Part shown: positions 1 through 11,526 of the stretch, one piece after another
How positions within the stretch are numbered: position 1 is the first letter of the stretch
How the letters are laid out: each line of letters starts with the position of its first letter
Assembly: GCF_047948215.1 (NCBI RefSeq)
Contig: NC_134455.1
Coordinates: forward strand, 105,413,995 to 105,477,994
Origin: Lycorma delicatula
Taxonomy: Eukaryota > Arthropoda > Insecta > Hemiptera > Fulgoridae
Length of the DNA: 64,000 nt
Direction: 5' to 3'
The notes under the pieces: generated by a model
What the model was told of the DNA's origin: nothing
What the model saw: the letters and a program-made list of their open reading frames with translations, nothing else
Databases searched by the model: none
Translations under genes and position numbers: made by a program

Positions 1-870
1 CTTAAGCCTAAACAACAACTTAACTCAAGCAGAAAAGTCATAAAGTAATATGAAAAATTGACAACAATATTGAACTAAAAAGGTAAAATATTGCTACACC
101 ACCATACATAACATTATAATCATTTCAATTGAAATACTAAGAAATTAATAACTGAACTCCCGAACTAGTTTCCATCATAACACCATGCATCTCCAATGTG
201 CTGCCAGCTTATTGGGGAAGGACATTTCCATTCAGAATGTCTATAAATAAATCACGTGACAGATCGATTTACTGTAGCCAGTAACTCCCCTCGGAACGGA
301 TAGGGTATTGAGCAGCAAATTGAAAAATACTTTCTTGCTTTTCTGAATTACATAAGGAATAGCGCACATTTATATCCTGACCCACGACTTAAAATTAAGA
401 TCGATTAGTTGACACCTTGCTTTTATAATCCATTTAACTGACGAGAATGTATTTACTTGCGTGAGATAACTATTTCTACTTGGAGTCAAAAATTTCACCA
501 TTTAAAAGCTAAGAGAAAAACTTTTATATGAACTTACTAGCGGATAACATGCATTAAATTCATTCAGATAAAAACAAGACTTTAATAAAGAACTGAGATT
601 TTTATTTTTTGAATTCGTTGTTAAAGTAAAGAGAAAAATTACAAAAGAAATAGTCAAGAATTATTTAAGAAATTGTTGCATTAATCTTTAGAATGTAGGA
701 AGAATATTGACAAAACAAAGGTGTAAAAGATCTAAAAGAGCAGCAAACGACAACAATGTTAATGAGAGTGATTCATTTAAAAAATGAATCAACAGATTTT
801 ATAAGAATTAACTAATTTAGTTAATAAAATTTATTATTTATTTTTACTGGTTAATTTATTGGTTTAATTT
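1..870. other. AT-rich spacer, no gene seen
   Basis: Low-complexity AT-rich DNA with stops in all frames. I see no domain, tRNA-like sequence or terminal repeat here. Confidence 0.6.
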
Positions 871-1200
871 ATTCAGTTACTAGCAGACTCGGCAATGCTT
901 CGCTATTGCTAAATCTGAGTATACATATATATTAAATGAACACAATTGCGAAAGTTTGGCAAAAAATTAAAAATATGAACATTATCACAAAATTTAACCT
1001 CTCACTTTATCTTTTTTCCCTATTTCCCATTTTCTCTTTTTCCTTCTTCCTTTTATCCCTATTTTCCTTCTTTTCTTTTCCCTACTTCATTTTTTTGCTT
1101 TTCCCCTTTTCCTCTTTTTCCCGCTCGTAAATCGGTTCGGTAGTTTAATTAGTCTAAAAAGGTCACACACACCAACATTGCCTTTTATATACTAGATACA
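871..1200. repeat. Pyrimidine-rich LINE-like 3' fragment
   Basis: A pyrimidine-rich tract (about 1000-1130) is followed by a segment ending 'ccttttatatactagat', which resembles the 3' tails of insect RTE-like LINEs. The 64-codon frame at 936-1130 is only this Ser/Phe/Leu-rich pyrimidine tract and is not a believable gene. The assignment to a LINE tail rests on general resemblance. Confidence 0.3.
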
Positions 1201-1574
1201 GAAGAACAAAGTTTTTGTATATTTCTTTGTTTCATAAATATCTCGACACTGGCGCCACCTAGCGGGTATAGATTTTGGAAAACCTTTTCTTTTCAGATAA
1301 CTAATATACATTCTGAATATGAGTCAAATCGGACCATAAATGCATTTTTTCAAATCTCAATCCCAGCTTCTTCTAGCGGTCCATTTTTTGCAGAGGTATT
1401 CATTCCTTTCCATGTAAATAACAAGTATTCTGAATATGAACGAAATAGGAACATAAATAACATTTTTCGAAATATCTCGACCCCATTGCCACCTAGCGGG
1501 TCAAAACTACGAGTAATTCAGAAACCTTCGCGGGCGTGCGCACAACAACTCACCAAAGTTTCATTGCAATAGGA
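1201..1574 (+). repeat. Degenerate internal repeats of a LINE-type 3' region
   Basis: Two imperfect copies of one module are visible. 'atctcgac..gccacctagcggg' occurs near 1241 and 1475, and 'attctgaatatgar' near 1310 and 1429. The region ends with 'accaaagtttcattgcaat', a phrase typical of RTE-like LINE 3' ends. No coding capacity remains. Confidence 0.35.
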
Positions 1575-1835
1575 TGTATGGTCGTTCGTCCGCGCTTGCG
1601 CGGATGGATGATGGTGATCAGGTACGTGGACTCTTGACCCCCGAGCTCAAAGGCACCCCCGAAGTCGCGTATCTTAACTGCAGATCCGATCTCGGGTGGT
1701 GAGGAACGGTGAAATAGGAGTTTTAGTCGGTAGAGGGCGGGAACACATAGGCTCCTAATACCTAGCCGAATCCGTGCGAGTCCGACACTCCCGCACTTGT
1801 GGGGGGTACGTAAATGGTATTTTTCGCAACACCGT
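1575..1835 (+). repeat. R1/LOA-type LINE 3' UTR fragment
   Basis: This GC-richer block resembles the 3' UTR of the decayed R1/LOA-like element at 44.45-44.8 kb. Shared features are a 'gcgtggatgg/gcggatggatgatggtgat' segment, a 'ccctctgagct/cccccgagct' segment and a 'gtcggtagagggcggga/ttcggtagggcgcagg' segment, in the same order. It looks like a dead-on-arrival 5'-truncated copy containing UTR only. A 105-codon frame across it (1774-2091) continues into a (TA)n run and is treated as chance. Confidence 0.5.
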
Positions 1836-1907
1836 TAACAAATTGAAAAGAAAAAAAAGGATGAATGGCGTAGGAACGCATACGGGACAAATAAACGAAC
1901 ATTCATG

Positions 1908-1908
<1 letters not shown>

Positions 1909-1946
<38 letters not shown>
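1909..1946. repeat. (TA)n microsatellite
   Basis: A run of about 18 TA dinucleotides. Confidence 0.9.
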
Positions 1947-1947
<1 letters not shown>

Positions 1948-2493
1948 ATTAACATTTTAAGAAATAATTTTCCTGATTTTTATTCTTATAAAGAAATATT
2001 ATTGAAATTTAAAGTAAAACTTTTAGTTACTTTCATTCTTATCTCAATTAAAAAGCAATATGTAGGGTGCGCTGTCATTGTTATAACTTGAAAAAAAATG
2101 TACCAGCCCAATGTATCTTCCCACCAATTCATTTAAAATTCAATTAAAATATTTACTGTTACAGAAACAGTTTTATTCTATTAATGTATTTTTAAATAAT
2201 GCTAATTAAAACAAAAATAAAATTTATCTGCATCCCGTTCACCGTGTACAAAAAATAAAAAATAAAAATAACATGTATTCAAAATAATTTTTAAGAGCAA
2301 CTTCTAAATTATACATTATTTTGTAATTTTTTATGAATATATTTAATCTATTTACCTTAGATTATTTCACGTGTTAACAGATTTATTATTTTTTTATCTT
2401 CTAATTTGTTTTTACATGTATCTTATAGTGACGTGATCTATATAATGTATTTTTATGTTCCCATCAAAATAAAAATTTATTTATATAGATCAT

Positions 2494-3312
2494 GATCTAG
2501 GAAGAAAAGTAAATAATTTAGGAACTGATTCTCGAGGTTGAAATAAAGGAAGATGTTTATTCAAACATATATCTGTAAACGCTTCGTTAACAAGCTACGA
2601 CTATTGAAAAATTTCACCTGGATTTCAGTGAAATTATGTCACACTAAAATTAATTTTTAAGGCGTTATTATTGGTTAAACTTGATGAGTTCTTAAGTATT
2701 TTGACCAGAAATTTTCACTTATTTTTAACACTTCTTTTTTTTTTAAGTGACTGCAATAAATTTGTCAAGGGACTGATAAATCGTAATTTTTTGATTAAAA
2801 CTTGAAGAAATTTTAATTATAAGAAAAATTGTGCAATAAAATCTATGAAAAACGAAAAAGACATCAACATTTTATTAAAATCAAAATTAACAGAAAAATA
2901 TTAAGAATTTATAAAAATAAAGTGGATGTTTTTATTAAAATAAATTTTGAACTTGAAAAATTGGGTTGGCAACAATAACTATATGCTTTGTAAGTAACTT
3001 GAATACTATTTATTGTCATAAAGTTCTGGTTGCATGTTAACATTAAACTTTTAGGCGGGTACATACCGTTCTGGGACCTGTTTTATTCGATTTTCAGGTC
3101 TATAAACCTATGAACCATCAAGTTTACACCTTATTTAACGCCTTAAAATATCAGTAACAACATTTCACCGGATAAACTCAAATCTGGGCGAACTTTTTTT
3201 TTAGCCGTAACTCGTTAACAAAGTTCATGTTTGTATGAACCTTTTTCCTTATTTCAAGCTCTAGAATCAGTTCTCAAATTACTCCCTTTTCTTCCTGAAT
3301 CATTTGCGTATA
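2494..3312. mobile_element. Foldback/MITE-like element with long inverted repeats
   Basis: The left arm (about 2494-2710) and the right arm (about 3090-3312) are imperfect reverse complements over roughly 200 bp. Examples: 'ggaagaaaagtaaataattt' against the complement of 3280-3300, 'gaactgattctcgaggttga' against the complement of 'tcaagctctagaatcagttc', and 'ttttaaggcgtta' against its complement near 3142. No ORF lies between the arms. This is the architecture of a non-autonomous foldback element. The transposase family is unknown, and I could not fix exact termini or a target-site duplication. A related palindrome lies at 33.53-34.15 kb. Confidence 0.6.
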
Positions 3313-4845
3313 CGAATAAATAAGTATTATCTTTTTCAATTTATATTTCAATAATAGTTGCTTTCTTTATCCAATTTTTTGTTTGCTACCTTTATTAAGA
3401 TTTCTTCAGTCATAATAACTCAAAGATAATGAAAAAAGACAGAATTATCATTGTAACAAAAAATAATAAGTTAATAATAATCATTAGTTTACACATTTTC
3501 TCTTTGTGAATTGTTTATCAGCCAGCTGATGTACAGTAATCCGATTAAATATTAAACACTCAGCTAATCAATTTCCTTTTACGAGCAGCATAGAGAATAG
3601 AGCGAGACATAAACGTCTAATTTCATCTTCATATGTTGGCCAACTAAGATCTAATTTTCTAAAAAAAAACAAGTTCTCCGTCTGCATCCATAGAAATGAG
3701 ATTTTTAGTAGAATAAGGTATTGTTTATTGCTACTTCATTCACATAAACGAAGAAAGAATTTCACTATTCACTAACACACATTCAAGTCAAAGCAACACG
3801 AAGAGTAAAGGTTACATTCACTCTAAAAGGAAAGTCTAATTAATTTTTGGTCAAAAGGATGCTGAAAGGAACAGTTGATGATTGGTCAATTGGAAAAGGC
3901 ACATTAACCTTTGTACTCTAGAATGGCGAGTTCTGAAAGTAATTTTAACCCCCTCACATTAGTTGTTGCCAAAAATCATTCACACATAAGGTATGAATTA
4001 CTAGCCTCATTTTAAAAAAAAATAGTTTTCTGGAACCTTCATCCTTCCTTGGAAACAACTACTCTTTTATTATTATTTTTTTTCTATCACATATAGCAAA
4101 ATTTGTTAATAGGAGCAATATTTCATTTCATAAATGTTGCATATCATTTGTTGAATCTTATAAAATGTGAGGATAAATTATATACTACACTTTTTGTAAA
4201 GCGTTTTTACTTATTGTTTTTAACCTTTCCAGCAAAAAAAAAAACAATTTCTAATATTTTTCTCTCTTAGGATTATATCTATAAAAATACCTTATAAGGA
4301 TCAACTGTTAGACAGAAAACTCCAACCTAACATATGATTTTCTTTTATTCGCTTAAGACGTATCTCAACTGAAAAATGGAAAAATTTTTAAATAAATATA
4401 AAAGTAAACAACTCGTAATTTATTTTTTACAGTTGTATCAATTTAAGAATATACTAAAATATACTATATTAAGCAGGCTTTCTCAGGTTAAACACACTGA
4501 ACAAATTAAGAATACAATAAAATAAACTAAATTTTACAGTATTTCACAGGTTAAACACACTGGACAAATTAAGAACATACTAAAATATAATCAAATTAAG
4601 AATATATTAAAATAAACTAGATTTAGCAGTTTTTAATAGGTTAAATAAACTTGATGTTATATTTTTAATTTTATTTCACATTTTTTATGTTATTACTGGA
4701 GAAACAGATTTTTATTACTAACAAAAAAAAAAATACGGGAATTATTCAGAACTATTTCTTGTGAAGTAACATACTTTTTGTGAATAAATACTGAAACCAT
4801 TCATTTCTTTTATTTTATCTGCGATGGGCAAAGAACCATTATTAT
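3313..4845. other. AT-rich spacer
   Basis: Apart from three loose copies of a 'caggttaaacacactgaacaaattaagaatatactaaaata'-like phrase between about 4440 and 4640 (a short degenerate tandem of roughly 75-85 bp), nothing recognisable is seen. Confidence 0.4.
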
Positions 4846-5190
4846 TGAGCGAGTATTTTTTTTCTAATGTGTACATTGCAATCTGTTCAATTAGTGATTT
4901 ATAAGCAACCTCCCCTTCCTTGGCCCAACGAGAAGAGGAAGATATGTACGACATGTAAATGAGATGTAGTCTTGAACAAACTCATTCCTGAGACGTGTGA
5001 TTAATTGAACCCCAACCAACAAAGTATCCACTGTCTAGTATTCAAATAATAAAAAAAACTAACCGAAAGTAGCTAACTTTTTCTTGGATTTGAACCTCAG
5101 AAACTTCGACTTCAAATACCAGCTGTTGAACAACTTGTTTTCGACGATGAATTTACGAGTAGACTAGCCCGATGGTTGAATAACAATGAA
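4846..5190 (-). repeat. tRNA-derived SINE, copy A (subfamily with 'gcaatctgttcaa' tail)
   Basis: Read on the minus strand, a diverged tRNA-like head (near 5190-5110) is followed by a body containing 'caaccaacaaagtatcca' and 'attcctgagacgtgtg' (both as seen on the plus strand). The 3' part matches copies B and E ('ttgcaatctgttcaa', 'agcaacc..cctt'). It is a diverged, old copy. The 70-codon frame inside it (4742-4954) is not a gene. Confidence 0.65.
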
Positions 5191-6789
5191 ATTAAAAAAA
5201 TTACAATGACCCCCATTATAAATCTGAGAAAATATAATTACTAGATGAATGTGAACAAACGATGAAATATACGTTTAAAATACATAAAAAATATTTTTTT
5301 TAAATACTTCTGTAAATGAATAAAAAGTATTTTTCGTCTTTTGTTATAAAACATTGTGTTGTTTTTTTTGTATTCTTTTTTTGGAGGGCGAAAAACGCTT
5401 TCGCGTTATCATCGCCCGGTCTGTGTTGTGTTGTATTACATATTGATCCTCGTACTACGTTGCTATTACTGCTCAGTCACCTTATGAAAAAGAATGTCGA
5501 ATTACGGTATAATATAAAAATAATTTTGTGAAGAAAATAGAAAAAATAATTTTACACCAAGAATGTACACAATACTATTATGAGAAGTGAAATTCAGAAA
5601 CAAAAATAAAAAAATTGTTATTTTTACAGGGCGATTAATTCACTGTTGCCGTGTTACTTTCCTCTTTTACTAACGGAATATAAGATTCAGTGTTGTTAAC
5701 ATAAGTTGATCTAGTCGACGGGAGTATGTGGGTAAGTTAGATAATCAAACATACATCTAAAAAGATACTGACTTAAAAATAAGGTAAAAACTGTTGTAAA
5801 AATACTGTTAACTCTTTTTGTGAATTATGATTCTCATAATAGATCACGAATGTTATTATGTTCTACTATTTATACTAATATTTTTCAAGAAGATTTGTGG
5901 AAATCTCATTAAGTAAACTCAATATACGAGTAGATATGATACAAAAAAATAATATTCAAGATATTCGTGAGCATTAATATGCATAATAAAGATTCGTTAC
6001 TTTACTTTATATGCATCAGTATCGTGTATTTGTTAGTTATGAGAAATTTACGTTAGATATTTACAAGTAAAACAATAAATTCAGTACAGAGTGGTTTACA
6101 TTGATGCTCTAAAATAGTTCATAAATTTAAACCAAGATAATCGATTTTGAATCTGGCAGAGGTTCAAATGGAGACTCGGCGAATAAAAGGGAATAAAGTC
6201 AAGGATCACATTGAATGGATTAAGCTTAGAAGCTTCTTCGATGATTATACCATAAGTGCTTCGATCAAGGCAATGGTCTATTATAATGGATCAGTTTGTG
6301 TACACAAACCTCTTTTGTAGTAAAAATAAGTTTAGGTTGTGAAGTTTTTACATTGGTTATTTGAAATTTACCCACTTAATTTAAAAATCGAATGAGATAT
6401 TTTTTAATGCAAAAAAAATGAAAATTCATGTTGCTAAAAGGAATTTTTGATTACAAAAAAGATATTTTTACTCAGTTATAATACTAATAATAATAATAAG
6501 TTATTTAATCGTAAATAATGAAATAAAGTATTTCAGTTTCTATACATATAATAAAATAACTAGGATCATCCCTGTGCGTGAATCTCGCAAAAACTACTGA
6601 AAAGATTTTAATAAACTTTTGCAGATATGTACGTTAGATGCTTGGTCATTATTTCAATTATAAATATTTCCACATTCCTAATGGTGGTTAAGATATTAAA
6701 TAAATTCTTTAAATAAAAAAAAATCCTATTACTTCCTTGAATTTCTATTACCACACGGTAACAGAAATATTATTTATTTATTTTCCTAA
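5191..6789. other. AT-rich spacer
   Basis: No supported gene. The 71-codon frame at 5316-5531 is Leu/Val/Phe-rich but lacks any recognisable domain or codon signature. Confidence 0.5.
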
Positions 6790-7055
6790 TTTTACGTTGC
6801 AATTTGTTCAACTTGAGAACAATAAGCAACCACCCACGGTGCAATGAGATGTTAGTCGATCCAAATAAGATGTTGTTCGTGTATAGGCTAAAACCTACCT
6901 ATGTGGTTAATTGAACTCCAACCACTAAAGTACAACGATATCCACAATCTAACGTTCAAATACGTATAAAAGCAACTAATTTTTTGTAGGATCTGAACCT
7001 CACAAACTTCGACTTCGAAAATTGTTGACGACGACCACTATACTAGAAATCTGAA
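6790..7055 (-). repeat. tRNA-derived SINE, copy B
   Basis: This copy shares with A and E the order 'gcaatttgttcaact', 'gaacaataagcaacc', 'tgtggttaattgaactccaaccac', 'ggatctgaacctcacaaac' (plus-strand reading; the SINE points to the minus strand). The tRNA-like head is partly lost at about 7055. Confidence 0.65.
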
Positions 7056-7685
7056 GAAATTTCTTATTTTTCTTTGTATTATAATGTTGCAGTAACTCTA
7101 CAATCTGTTGATGATTAAAATTGAACAATAAGTAAATAAGCTAAATTTGGAATAAACATTAAGAAGCTTCAGACCCAGTAGTTTGTAACTTAAAAGTTAA
7201 CAACGAAAACAAATGAAATTGAAGATGACTTCGTAATTCGGTTTATAAAACCACTTAATTGAATTAAATAAACCCAAATCAAATCAAGGAATTTTGAAAA
7301 ATCGCTGATAGAGTTATCCAATACATTGACTGCCATATAGTTTGGATGCCGATCCAAACGATTTTGATATCTTTGACTGATCAGAGAGATTTCTTGCGTA
7401 ACGGTTCCTAATTAAAAATCATTAAATATCTAGTTATTGCTTATGTACCAAGCTTCTAATTCTAGTTTTTACCAGATTGCTAGTCTGAAACAGCCGTTCA
7501 TTTTTTCTCAAGACAATTCATGAATAGTCCAATCATTCTATCCATCATATTTTCAAGCATTCGCTCAAATTTATGAATATATGGTCCATGACAATCATAA
7601 ACCCTTAAAAATTTTGGTTTTCAGTAGTTTGCTGATCAGAGGGAGTACTCATTTTAAATTTTCCAGCATAGGTAGGACCGGAAAT
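7056..7685. other. AT-rich spacer
   Basis: No coding, RNA or repeat signal that I can name. Confidence 0.5.
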
Positions 7686-8800
7686 ATTTAGGCTATTATT
7701 ACATCCATTATTTTTTTTATTACTATTATAATTATGAAAATCATTGTACTCGACTTAGTTACACGAAAATCTCCTCTTTTAGCACTCAGATTATTATTAC
7801 TGACATTAGTAATTATTATTATCAGTAGAATTGTTACTAGTTGCAACTCTGGAAGATAGTGCGGGTTTGGGAGTATAGACATGTTTTACACTGTTAATAA
7901 ATTTTACATCCTTTGTAACAGTCTTGGTGTTGATCGTCGCATTGACGCAGGAAGCTGGAATCTGTTGTTCCGTAGAACAGACTATTGCTGCATGATCTGC
8001 TCACATTTTACATAATGGTGCGGGCGATTGCATAGATTTTTTGTATGCCCAAAGCGTTGGCAACGTTTGCATTAAACTACTTCTTTTTTAATGTACAGTG
8101 CTTCAAAGCTTACAATTGTATAGTTGACACATCTTACGTCAAACATTTCTTTATTATTAGATTTGAGCTCCAAATCTACGAAGTGATTAAGTGGCAGCAG
8201 TCCCTTTGTTTGACGAAGTAGAACTTTAGTAACGTTTCTAATCTCGTTGCATAACTTCATCAATTCAGCAATGATTACTGATTTATCTTCGAGTGATGCG
8301 TGCCTCGCATAACCACTCTATACGCTTTTCATGTTTAAGTTTGTATGTATAGTGACTAATATTGTTTTTAAGCATTTTTTACCTAATAATTTTATATTTT
8401 TCTATATAGACTGGAAGAAATTTTTCCCTGTGTTCCGATTGCATTGTCGTTAATTTGTATTTAATAATATCACAATTAGGAAATAATTTTAACAAAAAAT
8501 GTTTAATTCAGTTATTGGATTAACGCTTGTTACAAAAGATAGGCTCAGGTTTTCTTGTTTTTCCATGAAGACCTTTCTTATCAACACTCTTTTAAAGAAG
8601 ACTAAATTTATTTGACGTAGAACAGCAAAAGTAGATTGACCAGCTGATTGTAAGCGAATATTAGGTTCAGTATAATTTGTGGGCTGGCATTATTTTTTTC
8701 CACTGGAATTTCATCGGTCTGCCAACTGACATTTTCGTTTCGTCTGCGCAATATTGGTATTCCTTGGCAGGGAGGGTTTGTCTGACTAAAATCCATAATA
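7686..8800 (-). pseudogene. Decayed jockey-like LINE ORF1 (Gag)
   Basis: Conceptual translation of the minus strand shows a broken Gag. Around 8800-8600 there is a Pro/Asn-rich N-terminal piece. Around 8263-8072 a segment reads 'FVDLELKSNNKEMFDVR' and 'IVSFEALYIKKEVV', as in the conserved region preceding the zinc knuckles of jockey-type Gag. Immediately downstream (about 8075-8010) 'CKRCQRFGHTKNLCNRPHHY' forms a CX2CX4HX4C knuckle. Frames are interrupted by stops and shifts, so it is a relic. In intact elements this protein packages LINE RNA. No linked RT was found, so the rest of the element is lost or was never copied. Confidence 0.7.
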
Positions 8801-8879
8801 TCACTATCACTCTCTTCCTGAAAAGTTACTCATGTTATCGATAATGTCGTCTGTAATTAACTTACGCCACGCCGAAAGA

Positions 8880-9160
8880 AGAAATAAAATGATTTTTTTT
8901 ATTTAATAAATAACAGTAAAACATTTTATTAGTTATAATAATAATAATAATAATACAATATCATTATTATCATTGTAATTAGCTTAAATTAACACATTTA
9001 GCAAACCTTTGTGGGTTTTGATTGGTTATTTTGGCTGCCGATATTGGATTACCAAAAGTTAAAAAAATATGCCTTCAAGAAAGAGAAATAACCATTCTTA
9101 TTATTCAAAGTTTACTAAAAGAATGAGAGTATCTTAATTCTCTGAAACAGCTGAAGTGCG
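8880..9160. other. AT-rich spacer with short (ATA)n
   Basis: A short (ATA)n run lies at about 8936-8955. Otherwise unremarkable. Confidence 0.4.
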
Positions 9161-9700
9161 TGATTTTCAGTTAGCTTTTCTTTCTTTTTCCTGTTTAGCC
9201 TCCGGAAAATACCGTTTAGATAATTCTTCAGAGGATGAATGAGGATGATATGTATGAGTGTAAATGAAGTGTAGTCTTGTACATTCTCAGTTCGACCATT
9301 CCTGAGATGTGTGGTTAATTGAAACCCAACCACCAAAGAACACCGGTATCCACGATCTAATATTCAATTGGCTTTACTAGGACTTGAACGCTGTAACTTT
9401 CGACTTCCAAATCAACTGATTTGGGAAGACGCGTTAACCACTAGACCAACCGGGTGGTTTGATTTTCAGTTAGCTGTTGACCGAGAACGCTACGCCCAGA
9501 TTCGAGCTCTACTTCGTCTACAGCAGAAATGCCAAGAACTTCTACGTAAGAACGAGGGAAACGTTAGAGGAAAGACAGCTTTTCAAGCATTAATTGTTAT
9601 TTATTGGTATTATTTTTACAGCCATGAGGATAACAAACGCATCCGGGTTGACCAGACGGGAAGGGCAAGTGAGGCAGGTTTGACGGCTATTTTACATTAA
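9151..9700 (+). other. Possible host exon fragment split by SINE copy C
   Basis: If the SINE and one TSD copy are removed, an open frame reads through 'AEVRDFQLAVDRERYAQ' and 'LLRLQQKCQELLRKNEG'. Its composition is Glu/Arg/Leu/Gln-rich, like a helical or coiled-coil segment. A 3' splice-site-like 'attctctgaaacag' precedes it (about 9137-9150), and a donor-like 'ctacgtaag' sits near 9545. A second acceptor-like tract 'attatttttacag' ends at 9620. No family is recognised. It may be a real exon, an exonised or retrotransposed fragment, or chance. Confidence 0.25.
9177..9460 (-). repeat. tRNA-derived SINE, copy C, with intact target-site duplication
   Basis: On the minus strand the head has an RNA polymerase III box A-like 'TGGTCTAGTGGTTAACGCG' (about 9452-9434) and a box B-like 'GCGTTCAAGTCC' (9391-9380). 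These are separated by an enlarged spacer containing the palindromic 'AAATCAGTTGATTT'. The body and a 3' tail follow, ending in 'ggctaaacaggaaaaagaaa'. The copy is bounded by perfect 15-bp direct repeats GATTTTCAGTTAGCT at 9162-9176 and 9461-9475, a classic LINE-mediated insertion footprint. It shares its 3' tail with copy D, not with A, B or E. Confidence 0.85.
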
Positions 9701-11224
9701 ATTATTAGATTATAAGAAATTTTAATCTTAGTTGAAAAATCAAGATTTACGTGAAATCAGGAATATTAATCAGGAATACTATTCTAATTATTATTTGTAA
9801 GTAGAATAAATAAATTTCTTGAAGAAGCCTATTAAAATCTAATTTAAATCTTAATACGTGCACTTTTCAAGTACTTCCATTTTTTTTATTTTAGTTAAAC
9901 TATAAATATTCATAATAAATAAATAATTTAATAAAAAATTTAAATACGTAAGGTATCAACTACAGGTAATTGATGGTAGCTTTAGTAAAATATCTTAATA
10001 TGAAGTAGCTCAAGCAGATAACAGGAATCAAACCCCACGAGGACATCATTTCTGTAATAGAAATGAAAGTGTGATACAACCGCTAGATTTCTACTTCTGC
10101 ACATTCTTTTTTTGCAGGAATCGAGACAAAAATAGCAACATATTTGACTAGATATGGGCTGAGATTAGATTAACAGGTACTGGCCTCTCGAATAATTCAT
10201 AAAAAATTAATTGTTAACAGTGCATTTTTAGATTATGTTTGTTTTGTTTAATTCAGGTTTCGTGAAGTATGAGAAATATTATATTTTACATTTCGTAAAG
10301 TGAATCATAATTTCATTATAGAGATTGCTTCTGTTTTGGAATAGTTACTATTTTACACCAAGAAAAATATGAAATAGTGACTTTACATGTTATGTGGAAA
10401 ATCGTTATTCTCAAATTAAAACAGTTATTTTCACATTATCTTGTTATTAACTAAAATAAATTTGGTGTTGTTATTATAGTGAAGCAAAGGTTGACCGTTT
10501 ATGTAAAATGACTCAATTTAATTATTCTCTTAAAGTAGTTAATTTTTTCTTATTTTACATGGTCAATTTTTCTTAAATAATGCAAATTTTGAAGCAAAAA
10601 TAAACCATTAGATTTGAAAAATGCAAAATAACTAACCTTTTTTCATTTAGTTGAATCGTGTTGGAATTGTTATTGTTTATTTGCAACTGTTTTTAGGTTC
10701 TGTTACAGTTTTAAAAAATCATAAATGTTACAACAATAAATATATACGAAAGACTGAAACAATTTTCGTGGATCCTCAATAAAACAGTAAACTACATCAC
10801 CTATATACTGGTAGTAATGGCTGATCATCATACTAAGTAGAATTCCGAAAATTGAAGGATGTAATGATATAATACCAACGAATGAAGAATTAGAAAGTTC
10901 TTAAATATAACGTCAGTATACGTAATCCAATAAAGTGATTGACAATCTGATGATATCAACTTAGCAATGATTTTCTTATTTTTTACGGCAAAAACTTGGT
11001 TCTATTATATCGAGCTGCAAACGCCAATCACATATTATATTAAATATAAAAGAGATTATAAGACATAAAATATTCGAATTATAACCTATTTACATTTTTT
11101 CATTCTTTGACTCTTATCTTCCTGAAATATGACTTTTGTGCTAATATTTTTAGGTTTATTTTAAAACCAAGGATATATATAGAAAAACAACGTTGGAAAA
11201 GTTTTAAGTAAATTATTTTCTTAC
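9701..11224. other. AT-rich spacer with a possible tRNA-like fragment
   Basis: Mostly featureless. At about 10025-10105 the minus strand carries 'GGGTTTGATTCC' (box B-like), preceded by 'tagcggttgtatcac'. It could be a decayed tRNA-derived SINE head of a different family, but I cannot confirm this. Confidence 0.35.
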
Positions 11225-11238
11225 AGTTTTCTTAAAAA

Positions 11239-11526
11239 GGGGAATTTCCGTCAGACTTCAAAAAAAGTATTATAGTAATGATACCAAAGAAATCAGGGGC
11301 AGATAAATGTGAAGAATACAGAACAATTAGTTTAACTAGTCATGCATCAAAAATCTTAACTAGAATTCTATACAGAAGAATTGAGAGGAGAGTGGAGGAA
11401 GTGTTAGGAGAAGACCAATTTGGTTTCAGGAAAAGTATAGGGACAAGGGAAGCAATTTTAGGCCTCAGATTAATAGTAGAAGGAAGATTAAAGAAAAACA
11501 AACCAACATACGTTTGGCGTTTATAG
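11239..11526 (+). pseudogene. RTE-clade reverse transcriptase, fragment 1
   Basis: The open frame runs in from 11239 ('GEFPSDFKKSIIVMIPKKSG') through 'EEYRTISLTSHASKILTRIL' and 'EDQFGFRKSIGTREAI'. These correspond to RT fingers blocks 1-2, with the [P/S]hSLhS-type block degenerating to TISLTS. Continuity with the next fragment is broken at about 11511-11516, where the reading frame changes (two extra bases or one missing). The ATG at 11278 is internal to the domain and is not a true start. Confidence 0.8.

Noticed and set aside
936..1130. 64-codon Ser/Phe/Leu frame resembling a membrane peptide
   Set aside because: It is the translation of a pyrimidine-rich low-complexity tract within a LINE-like 3' fragment.
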